Positions 38,190 to 42,970 of a stretch of 42,970 nt of DNA are shown here, one piece after another. This DNA comes from a virus. Below the pieces are notes generated by a model, which ran no database searches, was not told the DNA's origin, and saw only the letters and a list, made by a program, of their open reading frames with translations. Every line of letters starts with the position of its first letter. Positions within the stretch are counted from its first letter, which is position 1. The stretch is taken from the IMG/VR virus record IMGVR_UViG_3300036861_000116, positions 1-42,970 of that record; one strand, given 5' to 3'. Both the position numbers and the translations under genes were made by a program.

Positions 38190-38209
38190 ATAGTTTCGTG
38201 TGAAACTAT
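38190..38209. promoter_or_regulatory. Perfect 8-bp dyad at the leftward promoter
   Basis: ATAGTTTC-GTGT-GAAACTAT, arms 38190-38197 and 38202-38209. It covers the -10 box and the start point of the leftward promoter. A candidate site for a second regulator, perhaps the Cro-like protein, or an RNA hairpin. Confidence 0.6.
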
Positions 38210-38232
38210 ACAGAAAATGTAGGAAATGGCAA
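38205..38232 (-). promoter_or_regulatory. Early leftward promoter (PL-like)
   Basis: Leftward TTGCCA (complement of 38227-38232), 16 bases, TATAGT (complement of 38205-38210). Operator copy 38207-38224 fills the spacer and touches the -10 box, the same arrangement as in the rightward promoter. Confidence 0.65.
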
Positions 38233-38268
38233 GAGGCAAGTTGTGAATAATATACAAAAAATGTAGGA
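38207..38268 (+). promoter_or_regulatory. Left operator pair
   Basis: Direct copies TATACAGAAAATGTAGGA (38207-38224) and TATACAAAAAATGTAGGA (38251-38268), 17 of 18 bases alike, 44 bases apart (about four helical turns). Likely repressor sites. The second also lies in the terminator of the repressor gene. Confidence 0.65.
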
Positions 38269-38287
38269 CCGCAGAAACGCGGCCTAC
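38256..38287 (-). terminator. Leftward terminator after the repressor gene
   Basis: Read leftward: GTAGG-CCGC, loop GTTTCT, GCGG-T-CCTAC (complement of 38287-38263), then ATTTTTTG. One bulged base. It would stop repressor transcripts before the leftward operon. It shares bases with an operator copy. Confidence 0.7.
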
Positions 38288-38306
38288 AGCAATGGCTTAG
38301 GTGAGT

Positions 38307-38624
38307 CTAGCTGGCCCGCTTGCTGATGGCTTCGATGAGCCGGATGGCCTGGTCGCGGATTTCCTGGGGCTGATCGCGAAGCATTGCGTCGGCACTCGGC
38401 TGATCCGGGTGGCGGTAGAGGTCCGTTGGCTCTATGTCCAGCGCCTCAGCAATGGCCGCCAGTACGCCTGTGGAGAGAAGTGCCCTTCCAGTCTCCCAAC
38501 GGGAAACGCTCACGTCGGACACGCCTAGGCGATTTGCGAGCTGTTCCTGTGTCAATCCCTTCTTTTCCCGCCACTCGGGGAGAAAGATACGCCGTGGCCG
38601 CCTAGGTCCGATACGCGCGGGCAT
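38307..38624 (-). CDS. XRE-family prophage repressor, 105 aa
   Basis: cI-type regulator. LTQEQLANRLGVSDVSVSRWETGRALLSTG is a textbook helix-turn-helix at about residues 24-53 (quoted here in two parts: LTQEQLANRLG and VSDVSVSRWETG). The C-terminal 45 residues are helical and probably dimerise. There is no peptidase domain, so induction would not use RecA-driven self-cleavage. ATG 38624 is used. A TTG at 38642 lies close to the predicted start of transcription. Flanked by the operator repeats. Confidence 0.82.
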   Translation of the reverse strand: MPARIGPRRPRRIFLPEWREKKGLTQEQLANRLGVSDVSVSRWETGRALLSTGVLAAIAEALDIEPTDLYRHPDQPSADAMLRDQPQEIRDQAIRLIEAISKRAS

Positions 38625-38647
38625 GCCCAATACTGCCAACACTTTGA

Positions 38648-38677
38648 TTTATCGTCACTAATCGCAAAATGTAGGAA
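38648..38677 (-). promoter_or_regulatory. Possible repressor-maintenance promoter
   Basis: Leftward TTCCTA (complement of 38672-38677), 18 bases, GATAAA (complement of 38648-38653). The -35 box falls on operator copy 38659-38676, allowing autoregulation. The boxes are moderate matches. Confidence 0.4.
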
Positions 38678-38719
38678 AACCGGTGTAACGGTCTTGATTT
38701 GTCCTACATTTCTTGTATA
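38659..38719. promoter_or_regulatory. Right operator pair
   Basis: TAATCGCAAAATGTAGGA at 38659-38676, conserved only in its last 12 bases, and an inverted copy at 38702-38719 (reverse strand TATACAAGAAATGTAGGA). The inverted copy fills the spacer and part of the -10 box of the rightward promoter. Confidence 0.62.
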
Positions 38720-38721
38720 GT
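38694..38721 (+). promoter_or_regulatory. Early rightward promoter (PR-like)
   Basis: TTGATT at 38694-38699, 16 bases, TATAGT at 38716-38721. ATG 38730 begins 9 bases beyond the -10 box, so the cro-like mRNA has almost no leader. Confidence 0.65.
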
Positions 38722-38729
38722 GAATGGGC

Positions 38730-38942
38730 ATGCAGTCAGACGACCATCCTTTGCGCCGTTGGCGCCTAGATCACCGCGTCACCCAACGCTCATTGGGTGA
38801 AAAGCTCGGCGTCGATGAGCTTACCGTTTGGCGGTGGGAAACCGGTGCGACCGAACCACGCAAAGCCTCTTGGGACAAGATCAAGGAAATAACCGGTCTT
38901 ACGCGCGCTGAATTTCTCGGCTTCGCGGAGGCTGCGCAATGA
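38730..38942 (+). CDS. Cro-like XRE regulator, 70 aa
   Basis: RRWRLDHRVTQRSLGEKLGV then DELTVWRWETGATEPRK form a helix-turn-helix with the usual WRWETG close, followed by a short helical end (TGLTRAEFLGFAEAAQ). ATG 38730 is preferred by the promoter position. ATG 38724 is in frame. It is divergent from the repressor, and by analogy with lambda it would repress the lysogenic promoter. Confidence 0.8.
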   Translation: MQSDDHPLRRWRLDHRVTQRSLGEKLGVDELTVWRWETGATEPRKASWDKIKEITGLTRAEFLGFAEAAQ

Positions 38943-38944
38943 TT

Positions 38945-39181
38945 TTAAGCCTCTATCACCCGCGGCCGGATCAACTCCCGCAAAGCCACTCGATAGCATT
39001 CGACGGGAAAGATGATCTTGGCGACCAGGACGCGCTCTGCCTTTCCGGTTCCGATCACCGGATGCTCCGCCCAAAAAAGAAGCCGCACGCACATACCGTC
39101 CGCAAGCATAGGAACCACTCCGGTCGCAAAAGTGTCTTGAATCGGAACGACTTCGGCCAGGGGCAGGAGTTCTGCAACCAT
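38945..39181 (-). CDS. Leftward conserved small protein, 78 aa
   Basis: ATG 39181 has GGAGG (complement of 39188-39192) six bases upstream and a promoter beyond it. VVPIQDTFATGVVPMLADG, then VRLLFWAEHPV and ERVLVAKIIFPVECYRVAL, is a beta-rich pattern that I recall from small proteins of rhizobial prophages. Function is unknown. It lies antisense to the start of the early right transcript, so collision or antisense control is possible. Confidence 0.62.
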   Translation of the reverse strand: MVAELLPLAEVVPIQDTFATGVVPMLADGMCVRLLFWAEHPVIGTGKAERVLVAKIIFPVECYRVALRELIRPRVIEA

Positions 39182-39225
39182 AGCGTGCCTCCATCGCATG
39201 GCGGCACAAACGCCACTTTAGGCCC

Positions 39226-39254
39226 ATTATACGGCATAACGTGGGATTTCCTAA
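39226..39254 (-). promoter_or_regulatory. Leftward promoter with consensus -10
   Basis: TATAAT (complement of 39226-39231), 17-base spacer, TTAGGA (complement of 39249-39254). A TTGACT lies 5 bases further out. It drives the 78-aa leftward gene with a leader of about 38 bases. Confidence 0.6.
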
Positions 39255-39265
39255 GTCAAGATAAG

Positions 39266-39423
39266 TTGACGGAGGCCAATGGGAATAGCGTATCGGAAGT
39301 TGTACCAAGCGGCGTATCGGCGGCCCACCGGGGTGTATGGCTCTCATCCCTATCAGTGAGGCTGATCCCGCGAGTGATCCGGGATTCTGCGGTGGGCCAC
39401 CGATGCGGCGGGGGAGTTGTGTC
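39266..39423 (+). other. Structured non-coding leader of the early right operon
   Basis: Gene-free on the forward strand. It has GCGTATCGG twice (39288-39296, 39312-39320). The arms GGCCCACCG (39322-39330) and CGGTGGGCC (39390-39398) enclose a smaller ATCCCG/CGGGAT hairpin (39365-39370, 39380-39385). It could be an attenuator, nut-like site or regulator-binding region. No protein fits. Confidence 0.4.
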
Positions 39424-39678
39424 ATGCGTACAACCTTCTGCAATTCGAATGCCGTGGCTACCGAAATCGGCTGCCAGTTTCGTCCTGGGACTGACAGACT
39501 TGTCAGCCCACCGTTTACCCGCGTGGCCAAGGCGCTTTGGCCTTTCAAAACTGCCGCTCACTTGGCTGCCATCGCCGGAAAAGACGAACGCACCGCGGCC
39601 CGCTGGCTTTCCGGGGAATCTGAGCCGCCGGCTGTCGTCATTGCGGCGATTATCATCGAAATCACGCGGCGCGATTAG
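39424..39678 (+). CDS. Small HTH-like protein, 84 aa
   Basis: ATG 39424 (longer frame to 39337 lies in the structured leader). The C-terminal half KTAAHLAAIAGKDERTAARW followed by LSGESEPPAVVIAAIIIEIT resembles a helix-turn-helix that reads Trp-Leu-Ser-Gly after the recognition helix, as in prophage regulators. The N-terminal 35 residues are polar with no motif. Probable DNA-binding regulator of the early operon. Confidence 0.62.
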   Translation: MRTTFCNSNAVATEIGCQFRPGTDRLVSPPFTRVAKALWPFKTAAHLAAIAGKDERTAARWLSGESEPPAVVIAAIIIEITRRD

Positions 39679-39844
39679 CCCGGTTTCCATCTTCGGTTCG
39701 ATACTAGCTGGCGCCTTCGCGCTCGGAACATCGCTTTTGCTGGTCACCGTGATCGGCGTCCATGTCGAAGCATCGGCCCCGGAGCCGATGCAAGCGCCAC
39801 AAGTCATCAAGATTCAATCGAGGTTATTCGAGCGCGGTCACTAA
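39641..39844 (+). CDS. Small single-span membrane protein, 67 aa, start uncertain
   Basis: The last 56 residues hold a clear membrane span (SIFGSILAGAFALGTSLLLV) after a basic patch, then a polar tail ending RLFERGH. The frame is open far upstream, but there it is antisense to the leftward gene. The only ordinary start nearby is TTG 39641 inside the previous gene. An ATT at 39674 overlaps that gene's TAG stop. Neither has a good ribosome site. Function is unknown. Confidence 0.45.
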   Translation: MRRLSSKSRGAISPVSIFGSILAGAFALGTSLLLVTVIGVHVEASAPEPMQAPQVIKIQSRLFERGH

Positions 39845-39863
39845 TCGTTGCGGAGGTAAAGTC

Positions 39864-40262
39864 ATGGCTTGGGATAAAGCGGATTGGGATTTGGCAATGC
39901 AAATGTACGATGCGGGTGCAAATACCGGACAGATCGCAAGAGCCCTTGGCCGCAATCCCAGTTCCGTGCGCTCGAAATTCCGCCGCGTGATTAACAGTCA
40001 AGCAATCATCGACAAATGGACCGCGGAAGAAATCGAAAGCCAAGGCGTGTATGCAAAGATGGATCACGCTTTCTGCTCCGCCATGCGCGCTGCCATCCGT
40101 TCCGGGAAAGAAAATGCGCACATCGGCGTCATCGTTGATACCACGCCGTTCACTGCCAAGCCAATCTATCCCGAACCAATGAACTCCGGTTGTAGTTCGG
40201 CCGCCGCATTATGCGCCGAAATGCAATCCACGCGCAAACTATCGGATTCCGTTCTCGCCTAG
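39864..40262 (+). CDS. SANT/GcrA-like HTH protein, 132 aa
   Basis: ATG 39864 behind GGAGG at 39852-39856. The N-terminus WDKADWDLAMQMYDAGANTG then QIARALGRNPSSVRSKFRRV is a Myb/SANT-like helix-turn-helix, similar in plan to the alphaproteobacterial GcrA cell-cycle regulator, though not close enough to claim it. The remainder is low in motif content and ends KLSDSVLA. Likely DNA-binding early regulator. Confidence 0.62.
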   Translation: MAWDKADWDLAMQMYDAGANTGQIARALGRNPSSVRSKFRRVINSQAIIDKWTAEEIESQGVYAKMDHAFCSAMRAAIRSGKENAHIGVIVDTTPFTAKPIYPEPMNSGCSSAAALCAEMQSTRKLSDSVLA

Positions 40263-40354
40263 TTCTGTCGCGTTTTCGCGTATCCCGTAAATCAGGTTTT
40301 GGACCACGACCGCCCGTTGCGAGCCACTGGTGATCGTCGCGCGGAGATCGCTGA

Positions 40355-40621
40355 ATGACGCAATCTGAATTCAAAAACATCGAATCCTCCATTGCCGAGT
40401 TTGAAAAGGCGGTGAGGGAGTTATTCACAGTTCGGCTAGGCGCTGCCGCAAGCAGCGTGCCCACGTTGGCCAACGGGTCCAATTCCCCGGCCGGGGAGGC
40501 GGATTTAGAGCGGAATGGCATTACGGTTCAATTCCGTGACCGCGAAGGGCAACTAGCCGATCCTTCTGTTCCCTCGCTTGCCGATCCTCCCTTCGCCTGC
40601 CCGCCGGAGAAGGCCGCATGA
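40355..40621 (+). CDS. Small hypothetical protein before replication gene, 88 aa
   Basis: ATG 40355. The acidic helix NIESSIAEFEKAVRELFTVR is followed by a Pro/Ser-rich, probably disordered C-terminal half (LADPSVPSLADPPFACPPEK). The stop overlaps the replication gene by ATGA. No function is recognised. The 92 bases upstream (40263-40354) hold no clear signal. Confidence 0.58.
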   Translation: MTQSEFKNIESSIAEFEKAVRELFTVRLGAAASSVPTLANGSNSPAGEADLERNGITVQFRDREGQLADPSVPSLADPPFACPPEKAA

Positions 40622-41286
40622 GTATTTCGGCAATCACGCTTAATCGGCTGGCGGCCCTGAAACTGTCGGCAAAGGCATTTCGGGAGGTTTTATCCATCAT
40701 TGCCGAGATCGAGGCCGCAGACGATGCGCGCCGGGAAAAGGAGCGGACAAGGAAGCGTTTGTCCCGTGGACATTCCGCGGACATTCCGCGCCATGTCCGT
40801 GGACATTCCGCGGACGGTCACACGGACAACACATCACAAAAAGAAATTTCCCCCATACCCCCTAAAGAAAAACTCTTACCCCAAGATTTTAGCATTCAGG
40901 AAGAAGTTGAAAAAAAGAAAGAAGGAACAGGGGATACGCACGCGCGGGGAACAAAATTACCGGACGATTGGCAACCGACCTCGGACGACTTGGCCTACGG
41001 CGGCAAGCTCGGATTGCGGCTTTGCGAGATCGAAAGCATGGCCGAGGACATGCGCATGTGGGCGCACGGAAACTCCAACCGTGGTGTAGCGCGCAAGGCG
41101 AATTGGTCAATGACGTTCAAGGGTTGGATGCGTCGGGAAGCGAAAAAACGAGGGAGTGCAAACAATGGAAAGCCTAGGAATCGCTTGGCAGGCGCGCTTG
41201 AACAGCTCGGACGAACGATTGAGGTCATCGAAGGCGGACGTGCTGAGAGCGGCGAAGTTGCTCCTCGGTTGCTATCGCGCGGGTGA
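40618..41286 (+). CDS. Replication initiator-like protein with internal origin, 222 aa
   Basis: Lambda-O-like by layout. The N-terminal 60 residues are helical and basic (EADDARREKERTRKRLSRG-like). A linker follows in which RGHSAD is repeated because the DNA beneath is an iteron array, then a low-complexity Lys/Glu tract. The C-terminal domain reads LPDDWQPTSDDLAYGGKLGL and MWAHGNSNRGVARKANWSMT then FKGWMRREAKKRG, blocks that I recall from C-terminal parts of phage replisome organisers. It overlaps the next gene out of frame by 122 bases. Confidence 0.7.
   Translation: MSISAITLNRLAALKLSAKAFREVLSIIAEIEAADDARREKERTRKRLSRGHSADIPRHVRGHSADGHTDNTSQKEISPIPPKEKLLPQDFSIQEEVEKKKEGTGDTHARGTKLPDDWQPTSDDLAYGGKLGLRLCEIESMAEDMRMWAHGNSNRGVARKANWSMTFKGWMRREAKKRGSANNGKPRNRLAGALEQLGRTIEVIEGGRAESGEVAPRLLSRG
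40768..40925 (+). other. Candidate replication origin: 11-bp iterons plus AT-rich tract
   Basis: GGACATTCCGC occurs exactly at 40768-40778, 40779-40789 and 40801-40811. A degenerate unit lies between (40790-40800) and another after (40812-40822), all in 11-base phase. ATGTCCGTGGACAT at 40793-40806 is a perfect dyad. The following ~100 bases are A-rich on this strand with little G+C, suited to unwinding. The unit is not a multiple of three, so protein constraint alone does not explain it. Confidence 0.68.
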
Positions 41287-41665
41287 CGCCAACGACCCGG
41301 AAATTTACATCGCTGCCGTGGTCGCAGTTTTGGCCGCCTATGCGCCGGAAGTGGTGCGGCATGTCACTGACCCGCGAACCGGATTGCCGAGCCAGCAGAC
41401 GTTTCTGCCGAGCGCGGCAGAGGTCAGGAAAGCCTGTGACGAACATACCAGTTATTTGCTCCGCATGGAGGAAAACCGCAAATTTCAGGCATTGCGAGAT
41501 CGCAATCTGTTGATGCTTTCGGGCGAAGTCACGCCGCGGCCGGATGGCTCGGATTATTATTCCATGATGGCCAAGCATGGCCGTGCAATCGGACTATTTG
41601 AAGACCCGCACGATAAATGGAACCGGATTCCCAAGCCTATCCCCCAATCCCAAGCCGCAGAGTAA
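41165..41665 (+). CDS. Possible helicase-loader-position protein, 166 aa
   Basis: ATG 41165 (GTG 41156 also in frame). It overlaps the replication gene. Helical throughout, with KADVLRAAKLLLGCYRAGDA, then YIAAVVAVLAAYAPEVVRHV and FLPSAAEVRKACDEH. It occupies the position of lambda P after O, but no sequence feature proves a helicase-loading role and there is no Walker motif. Common next to replication genes in alphaproteobacterial phages as I recall. Confidence 0.55.
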   Translation: MESLGIAWQARLNSSDERLRSSKADVLRAAKLLLGCYRAGDANDPEIYIAAVVAVLAAYAPEVVRHVTDPRTGLPSQQTFLPSAAEVRKACDEHTSYLLRMEENRKFQALRDRNLLMLSGEVTPRPDGSDYYSMMAKHGRAIGLFEDPHDKWNRIPKPIPQSQAAE

Positions 41666-41676
41666 GGGGCAGAACA

Positions 41677-41799
41677 ATGCGCTGGTTAAGACGATGGTTT
41701 GGCCTTCGATGTTTACTGCGGAACTGCGGCGGCATTATCGACCACGATGGAAACTCTGTCTATTGGCAATGCTGTGATTGTGACCGGAGAAAGCGATAA
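41677..41799 (+). CDS. Tiny Cys/Arg-rich protein, 40 aa
   Basis: ATG 41677 after AAGGGG. RWLRRWFGLRCLLRNCGGII and then YWQCCDCDRRKR put five Cys in two clusters, a possible zinc site. It resembles the 43-aa protein at 33229 in style. It ends 4 bases before the next gene. Confidence 0.55.
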   Translation: MRWLRRWFGLRCLLRNCGGIIDHDGNSVYWQCCDCDRRKR

Positions 41800-41803
41800 G
41801 CAC

Positions 41804-42376
41804 ATGCTTGGGGGTACGATATTGACGAAGCAAGTCACCATCGGCCGCATGAAGCGGTTTCTTCGCCAAGCGGAGAAGAATTCCACGACGGGCGGGACTG
41901 GCGCGACGATTGTCAAGCTGGGGGAAGGCCCCATTGAACGTCTTGCTCATGCAAAAAAAATAGGGCCTATTGAGCGTGCGGCATCCGATGAAATTTGTCT
42001 CGCTTTCTTTGCCCTATCGGGGGGGCTCGCGTTCAAACCATTGAGCTTTCAAAAGATCGACTACGGGCAACCGGGTGAATGGAAATGGCAAACCGCCGAA
42101 GCTGTCCGCCATTACCAAAGCTGGGCGCAACACTGGTCCGTGCGCCAAAAATGGGGCGATCCGACGCTGGAGATTGTCATCGCCGCGGTAATTGATGAAC
42201 GGGCATTGTATCTGATCGAGGAAGAAATCGGCATCCGGCATGGATTGGCGGGAAAGGTGATAGGCCGCGGCTTGCGTGATTATGCTGCTCGCGCCGACTG
42301 GACGAACAAGCATTTAGCGGCGCGATGGAAAGCCGAAGCAACGAAAAGTTTTTGGCTACGGCGCACTACATATTGA
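41804..42376 (+). CDS. Protein in lambda-Q position, 190 aa, putative late regulator
   Basis: ATG 41804 with GGAGAAAG at 41786-41793. An upstream frame to 41699 would overlap the 40-aa gene. The protein is helical with an early basic segment (QVTIGRMKRFLRQAEKN), a central FALSGGLAFKPLSFQKIDYG block and a Trp-rich region (WKWQTAEAVRHYQSWAQHW). The C-terminal helices end ARWKAEATKSFWLRR. No family is recognised. Its place before a strong terminator and terS suggests a Q-like antiterminator or activator. Confidence 0.55.
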   Translation: MLGGTILTKQVTIGRMKRFLRQAEKNSTTGGTGATIVKLGEGPIERLAHAKKIGPIERAASDEICLAFFALSGGLAFKPLSFQKIDYGQPGEWKWQTAEAVRHYQSWAQHWSVRQKWGDPTLEIVIAAVIDERALYLIEEEIGIRHGLAGKVIGRGLRDYAARADWTNKHLAARWKAEATKSFWLRRTTY

Positions 42377-42401
42377 CGGCTGGGCGAAGAAATGGCAAAT
42401 T
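42373..42401 (+). promoter_or_regulatory. Possible late promoter
   Basis: TTGACG at 42373-42378, exactly 17 bases, CAAATT at 42396-42401. Good -35, poor -10, as expected of an activator- or antiterminator-dependent late promoter. Low confidence. Confidence 0.3.
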
Positions 42402-42421
42402 CTCATCAAGATGGTGATTTG

Positions 42422-42453
42422 CGCTCCGGCGGGCAACCGCGCGGGGCGTTTTT
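42422..42453 (+). terminator. Strong Rho-independent terminator before terS
   Basis: CGCTCCG (42422-42428) and GCGG (42429-42432) pair with CCGC (42437-42440) and CGGGGCG (42442-42448) around a GCAA tetraloop, with one bulged G. TTTTT follows at 42449-42453. It separates early from late transcription, like lambda tR'. Confidence 0.82.
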
Positions 42454-42485
42454 CATTCTATGAAAAAACATTCAAAGGATTTCAA

Positions 42486-42869
42486 ATGCCGCGTGGTGGA
42501 GCGCGCGAGGGTGCTGGCCGTAAGGCTGGAGTGCCAAGCGCAAAGACAATAGCGCGGCAACAACTGACCGCGAAAGCGATTGAAGATGGCGTGAGCCCGC
42601 TTGAGGTAATGCTTGGCAACATGCGGCATTTTGAGAAAGTGGCCGTTGACGCCGAGACAGACGTGGAGAACTTGAGCGTTGCGGAACTTGGCGAAAAGCC
42701 GGAGAATCAATTCAAGGCATTACTGGCCGAAGTGAAGAAAGCGGTTGGATTGCGCCAGATGGCGCAGGAATGCGCGCGGGACGCGGCGCCCTACATCCAT
42801 CATCGGCTTGCCACGATGGAACATATCGGCAAAGACGGCGGGGCAATTACCGTGAAGATTGTGGATTGA
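42486..42869 (+). CDS. terS: Terminase small subunit
   Basis: 127 aa from ATG 42486. PRGGAREGAGRKAGVPSAKT is the very common Gly/Arg-rich N-terminus of phage small terminases, followed by RQQLTAKAIEDGVSPLEVML, a helical middle (LLAEVKKAVGLRQMAQECAR) and a closing APYIHHRLATMEHIGKDGG. It recognises phage DNA and loads TerL, which starts 135 bases after its stop across the circular join. A start at 42411 would cross the terminator. Confidence 0.85.
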   Translation: MPRGGAREGAGRKAGVPSAKTIARQQLTAKAIEDGVSPLEVMLGNMRHFEKVAVDAETDVENLSVAELGEKPENQFKALLAEVKKAVGLRQMAQECARDAAPYIHHRLATMEHIGKDGGAITVKIVD

Positions 42870-42970
42870 GGGCCATCAAATGCCTGCGAACATCAGCCTT
42901 TATCTGATTGGGGTTTGGTTCTGCGTTGGGTTTTTTATGGGCTGCGGATGGTTCATTGCATCATGGTTGG
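42844..42970. repeat. Terminal direct repeat, right copy
   Basis: Exact copy of 1-127. It contains the terS 3' end and the first 91 bases of the mini membrane gene (ATG 42880), which runs off the window and is complete at 37-153. Confidence 0.95.

Noticed and set aside
38939-39640. Long forward frame running into the membrane protein at 39641
   Set aside because: The first two thirds are antisense to a well-signalled leftward gene and the structured leader, and the translation has no protein-like features. Only its last part was kept.
1-42970. CRISPR arrays, tRNA genes or rRNA
   Set aside because: No regularly spaced identical repeats with unique spacers, and no tRNA cloverleaf landmarks were seen on either strand. 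The iterons at 40768 are contiguous and have no spacers.

Overview
The window is one complete, circularly closed temperate phage genome. Its first 127 bases (1-127) recur exactly as its last 127 (42844-42970), so the unique length is 42,843 bp and terS and terL are adjacent across the join. The gene set (terS/terL, a long portal, scaffold, coat, P22-like tail-accessory proteins, no tape measure or sheath) indicates a short-tailed virion. A tyrosine integrase, excisionase-like protein and cI/cro-type switch make it temperate. GC-rich codon use and small-protein families familiar from rhizobial prophages suggest an alphaproteobacterial host, probably Hyphomicrobiales; that is inference.

Late module, rightward, 42486 through the join to 23439: terS, a mini membrane protein, terL, portal, fibre or appendage proteins with an inserted glycosyltransferase (7203-8045), an HEVQH metallopeptidase-like protein, scaffold, coat and decoration-like protein, then a terminator at 13001. 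Next come a DxD glycosyltransferase (13314) and a methyltransferase/methyltransferase-like/Maf (DUF115) fusion (14033), followed by connector proteins, a GNAT-like protein and three large ejection-type proteins. After a terminator at 23592 lie a tail fibre that appears to start at AUC and the lysis region (24962-28166: endolysin, small membrane proteins, TM/coiled-coil proteins).

Accessory module, 28263-33512: a leftward operon of small genes and a rightward operon diverge from back-to-back promoters predicted to give nearly leaderless mRNAs. The rightward operon has a resolvase-type serine recombinase, an orphan DNA methyltransferase and about 13 tiny genes. These are joined by near-identical stop/Shine-Dalgarno/start junctions, mostly use GTG or TTG starts, and often carry zinc knuckles. 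Two of them are near-identical stand-alone copies of the ClpX N-terminal zinc-binding domain.

Early left operon, 38167 down to 33628: a leftward train, most genes overlapping by ATGA, ending in YqaJ exonuclease, ERF annealing protein, HNH nuclease, excisionase-like protein and integrase. Switch, 38190-38730: repressor and Cro-like genes flanked by four copies of an operator-like 18-mer placed inside two divergent promoters. Early right operon, 39424-42376: small regulators, then a replication protein whose gene contains an 11-bp iteron array followed by an AT-rich tract (lambda-O-like origin), a possible partner protein, and a gene in the position of lambda Q just before a strong terminator and terS.

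All calls come from reading the sequence and remembered family features. No database search was run.
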